From an uncultured Ruminococcus sp. (GTDB taxonomy: Bacteria > Bacillota > Clostridia > Oscillospirales > Ruminococcaceae), in contig CAMOEP010000107.1 of the NCBI GenBank assembly GCA_946612185.1, positions 1-7,337 of the forward strand: a stretch of 7,337 nucleotides of DNA, read 5' to 3'. Positions 5,431 through 7,337 of this stretch are shown piece by piece. A program made the position numbers and the translations under genes. The notes beneath the pieces were generated by a model. It had not been told where the DNA came from, made no database searches, and saw only the letters and a list, made by a program, of their open reading frames with translations. The stretch's first letter is position 1. Each line of letters opens with the position of its first letter.

Positions 5431-7089
5431 TCAATAATTCTTCTTGAATCCGCAGCCCTTGCACTTGCTGAACAGACCGAACTTTCCGCCGCATTTTGGG
5501 CAGAGATCCTGTGAGCGCAGGTAGTTTGCGATGCTCTTGGAGCGCAGAACGTCAACAGCGGGGTAAGTAACTCCCTTGAAGATAAGCTTGCTTACGCCTT
5601 CGCCAGTACCCTTGCGGTCAACGTTGAAAGCGCCGCCTGCGAACTCGTCCTCCAGCTCCCAGTTAGTTTCGCTGTCCTCGAAAGTTATCTCGGTAACAGC
5701 GCAGTCGAGAGCGTCGTTCATGATATCGTCAACAGATGCAGGGATAGTAATTGATTTCAGTGATCTACAGCCACGGAACACCTTGAAGTTGAGACGTGAA
5801 AGCTTCTTAGGAAGCGATACTTCGGAAAGGTTCACACAGTCCTCGAAAGCAGAACCGCCGATCTCCTTTACTTCGTCGTGAATAAATACGGACTGTACAA
5901 AGGAATTGCCCTTGAAAGCGGCAGGAGCGATCCTGTCAACTTCTTCGGGGATAGTAACACGGGAGGACTTGCCGTTGTACTTTTCCAGAACCATGAGAAG
6001 CTGGTCGTTCTTGACTTCTTCCTTGATATCGAACTCAGGACGCTTGTCCTCCTGGATAGTGGGAGTATGTGACTGAACAGGTGCATGAGCAGCCGGGATA
6101 GGTGAAGTAGTCGGTCTTGCTTCGTGAGCGTGAGCGGCAGGAACAGGCTTCCTCTCAGGGATAAACGGCTTGATGTCCTGAACAGGAGCGGCAGGCTTTA
6201 CTTCCTGCTTAGGTTCAGGCTTTTTCTCCTGAACAGGAGGGGCAGGTCTTACTTCCTGCTTAGGTTCAGGCTTTTTCTCCTGAACAGGAGCGGCAAGCTT
6301 TACTTCCTGCTTAGGTTCAGGCTTTTTCTCCTGAACCGGAGCAGCAGGCTTAACTTCCTGCTTAGGTTCAGACTTCTTCTCCTGAACAGGAGCGGCAGGC
6401 TTTACTTCCTGCTTAGGTTCGGGCTTTTTCTCCTGAACCGGAGCGGCAGGTTTTACTTCCTGCTTAGGTTCAGGCTTTTTCTCCTGAACAGGAGCGGCAG
6501 GCTTAACTTCCTGCTTAGGTTCAGGCTTTTTCTCCTGAATCGGAGCGGCAGGCTTAACTTCCTGCTTAGGTTCAGGCTTTTTCTCCTGAATCGGAGCGGC
6601 AGGCTTAACTTCCTGCTTAGGTTCAGGCTTTTTCTCCTGAACAGGAGCGGCAGGTCTTACTTCCTGCTTAGGTTCGGGCTTCTTTTCCTGAACCGGAGTG
6701 GCAGGCTTATTTTCAACGATGGTCAGTTCACTTTCCTCAACGTCGATCACATCGCCCTTGTCAGTATCGTTTTCCTCTATTTTCTCAACATCTGTATCCT
6801 TGAGCTTTTCTGCCGCAGGAGCAGTCTTTGCTTCTTCGGCGGACCCGATAATTGTTTCCTCGAAAGTTACCTTTACGGTCTTGTCCGGGGTGTTGTCAGC
6901 AGCAGCTTCGGAAGTATGTACCGCATGGCGCTTTAATTTTACTTTAACAACAGCTTTTTTGGCAGGCTTTTCAGTGAGTCTGATCCTGTTTCCGCAGTAA
7001 CCGCAGTACCAGTTAGCAGCAGTTTTGTCCGCATATATACTTTTACCACATTCCGGACAGGTCATCTCAGTGAACTTCATTTCATCCAT
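5431..7089 (-). CDS. zinc ribbon / Pro-Lys-Glu repeat / BspA-type LRR / zinc ribbon protein, first of three paralogues
   Basis: A 552-residue protein of unknown function, predicted soluble: no signal peptide, LPXTG motif or membrane helix. Order: N-terminal zinc ribbon (Cys11, Cys14, Cys29, Cys32); a basic patch (about 41-54); an acidic, low-complexity stretch (about 72-127); ten 17-residue repeats of consensus VQEKKPEPKQEVKPAAP (133-302); a further Pro/Ala/His-rich linker to about 345; three to four BspA-type repeats at about 377-465 (VTIPEEVDRIAPAAFKGN, GGSAFEDCVNLSEVSLP, FRGCRSLKSITIP); a diverged segment; and a C-terminal ribbon (Cys530, Cys533, Cys543, Cys546). The repeats should form a long, extended, highly charged tether separating the two ends. 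The ATG at 7089 has GGGAG about 8 bases upstream; a Met at residue 4 is an alternative. It is the promoter-proximal gene of the group. BspA repeats are best known from surface proteins, so a cytoplasmic, ribbon-capped version is notable. Confidence 0.92.
   Translation of the reverse strand: MDEMKFTEMTCPECGKSIYADKTAANWYCGYCGNRIRLTEKPAKKAVVKVKLKRHAVHTSEAAADNTPDKTVKVTFEETIIGSAEEAKTAPAAEKLKDTDVEKIEENDTDKGDVIDVEESELTIVENKPATPVQEKKPEPKQEVRPAAPVQEKKPEPKQEVKPAAPIQEKKPEPKQEVKPAAPIQEKKPEPKQEVKPAAPVQEKKPEPKQEVKPAAPVQEKKPEPKQEVKPAAPVQEKKSEPKQEVKPAAPVQEKKPEPKQEVKLAAPVQEKKPEPKQEVRPAPPVQEKKPEPKQEVKPAAPVQDIKPFIPERKPVPAAHAHEARPTTSPIPAAHAPVQSHTPTIQEDKRPEFDIKEEVKNDQLLMVLEKYNGKSSRVTIPEEVDRIAPAAFKGNSFVQSVFIHDEVKEIGGSAFEDCVNLSEVSLPKKLSRLNFKVFRGCRSLKSITIPASVDDIMNDALDCAVTEITFEDSETNWELEDEFAGGAFNVDRKGTGEGVSKLIFKGVTYPAVDVLRSKSIANYLRSQDLCPKCGGKFGLFSKCKGCGFKKNY
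6184..6693 (-). repeat. 51-bp tandem repeat, ten copies, coding
   Basis: Ten in-register units of 51 bp, each encoding 17 residues, lie inside the first LRR gene. The units differ by few bases; those at 6537-6587 and 6588-6638 read as identical, which points to recent duplication. Most protein differences are single substitutions (V/I at position 1, P to S in one unit, P to L in one, K/R at position 13). Because the length is a multiple of three, gain or loss of whole units by slippage or recombination would keep the frame and only change tether length. Confidence 0.95.
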
Positions 7090-7113
7090 AACAATTCTCC
7101 CGTTAATTTATTC

Positions 7114-7128
7114 TGGCATAAACTGCCA
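7114..7128 (-). promoter_or_regulatory. inverted repeat at the predicted transcript start
   Basis: TGGCA (7114-7118), a five-base spacer and TGCCA (7124-7128) form a perfect inverted repeat. It falls at and just after the transcription start predicted from the -10 at 7136-7141, a common position for a repressor operator or a short 5' hairpin. No regulator-specific consensus is recognised. Confidence 0.4.
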
Positions 7129-7135
7129 TAATATA

Positions 7136-7164
7136 AGTATATCACATATGCACAAAAAAAGCAA
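7136..7164 (-). promoter_or_regulatory. sigma-A-like promoter of the LRR-pyrKD-ruvX gene group
   Basis: On the minus strand TTGCTT (7164 to 7159) and TATACT (7141 to 7136) are separated by exactly 17 bases. The -10 matches the consensus at five of six positions and the -35 at four, counting its TTG core, and the surroundings are A/T-rich. The implied start near 7129 leaves a leader of about 40 bases containing GGGAG before the ATG at 7089. I see no comparable promoter between the six genes, though weak internal promoters cannot be excluded. Confidence 0.65.
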
Positions 7165-7337
7165 GATGCACACTGTAAAAATTCTGCGAATATTGAGTAC
7201 AAGTTCTTAATAAGTCAGGGCAACAGCATTTACTTTCCGTGAATCATTTTCTGATATACAATGGAAAACTACCGGTTTCCGTAGAAAGCCATGCGACGGA
7301 ATAATTTCCGGCGACAGGCTGGTAAGGGTCTGCACCC
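7165..7337. other. region without a confident gene
   Basis: No start-to-stop gene is supported here. On the minus strand all three frames run in from the window edge and stop at 7269, 7244 and 7207; none can be chosen as the end of a real gene from so little sequence. The right part (about 7268-7337) has several short potential stems: CTAC/GTAG with CGG/CCG around 7269-7284, CGGAA/TTCCG at 7297-7310, and GGGT/ACCC at 7326-7337. This could be an intergenic repeat, the edge of an RNA, or a gene end. No known RNA family was recognised. Confidence 0.5.

Noticed and set aside
6184..6693. Ten regular repeats as a CRISPR array
   Set aside because: Units are contiguous with no unique spacers, in frame with a protein, and no cas genes are present.
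6124..6936. Long plus-strand frame of 270 codons with repeated LNRSGRLYFLLRFRLF units
   Set aside because: It is the antisense of the 51-bp tandem repeat. The regular repeat keeps the opposite strand free of stops. The product is implausibly rich in Leu, Phe and Arg, and the minus strand has a coherent multi-domain protein with a good start.
7268..7337. Possible riboswitch, RNase P RNA or 6S RNA fragment
   Set aside because: Stem-rich, but none of the conserved core motifs of these RNAs that I know could be matched, and the element is cut by the window edge.

Overview
The window looks like a chromosomal segment of a Gram-positive gut or rumen clostridium, most likely a Ruminococcus or close relative (Oscillospiraceae). 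This rests on strong AGGAG-type ribosome binding sites, the class 1B dihydroorotate dehydrogenase pair pyrK-pyrD, the style of the DegV and TrmL proteins, cytoplasmic BspA-type leucine-rich repeat proteins, and a G/C-run palindrome of a kind I associate with these genomes. The genus is inferred from general knowledge, not a search. No phage, transposase, CRISPR array, tRNA or rRNA was seen.

Layout, right to left, because all but one gene lie on the minus strand. Positions 7090-7337 are non-coding as far as I can tell. They hold a good sigma-A-like promoter (-35 at 7159-7164, -10 at 7136-7141) and a small inverted repeat at the predicted transcript start. From it run six closely packed minus-strand genes: three paralogous zinc ribbon / BspA-LRR / zinc ribbon proteins (7089-5431, 5427-4714, 4700-3858), then pyrK (3828-3058), pyrD (3058-2147) and ruvX (2134-1709). 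Gaps are 3, 13 and 29 bases, then a one-base overlap, then 12 bases, so a single transcript is plausible. A 59-residue plus-strand gene (1544-1723) converges on ruvX and overlaps its 3' end by 15 bases. A second minus-strand pair, trmL (1464-967) and degV-like (953-81), lies to its left and is divergent from the small gene. The window begins in a strong palindrome (about 12-52).

How the genes fit together: pyrK and pyrD encode the two subunits of the NAD-linked dihydroorotate dehydrogenase of pyrimidine synthesis. ruvX is a core rRNA-processing/Holliday-junction nuclease-family gene, and trmL modifies the tRNA wobble base. These are ordinary housekeeping genes. The unusual part is the LRR trio: three soluble, signal-less proteins, each with a CxxC...CxxC ribbon at both ends and BspA-type repeats between. 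The first gene also carries a 10 x 17-residue Pro/Lys/Glu repeat, encoded by a nearly perfect 51-bp tandem repeat. Their function is unknown to me. They are the best candidate here for an undescribed system.
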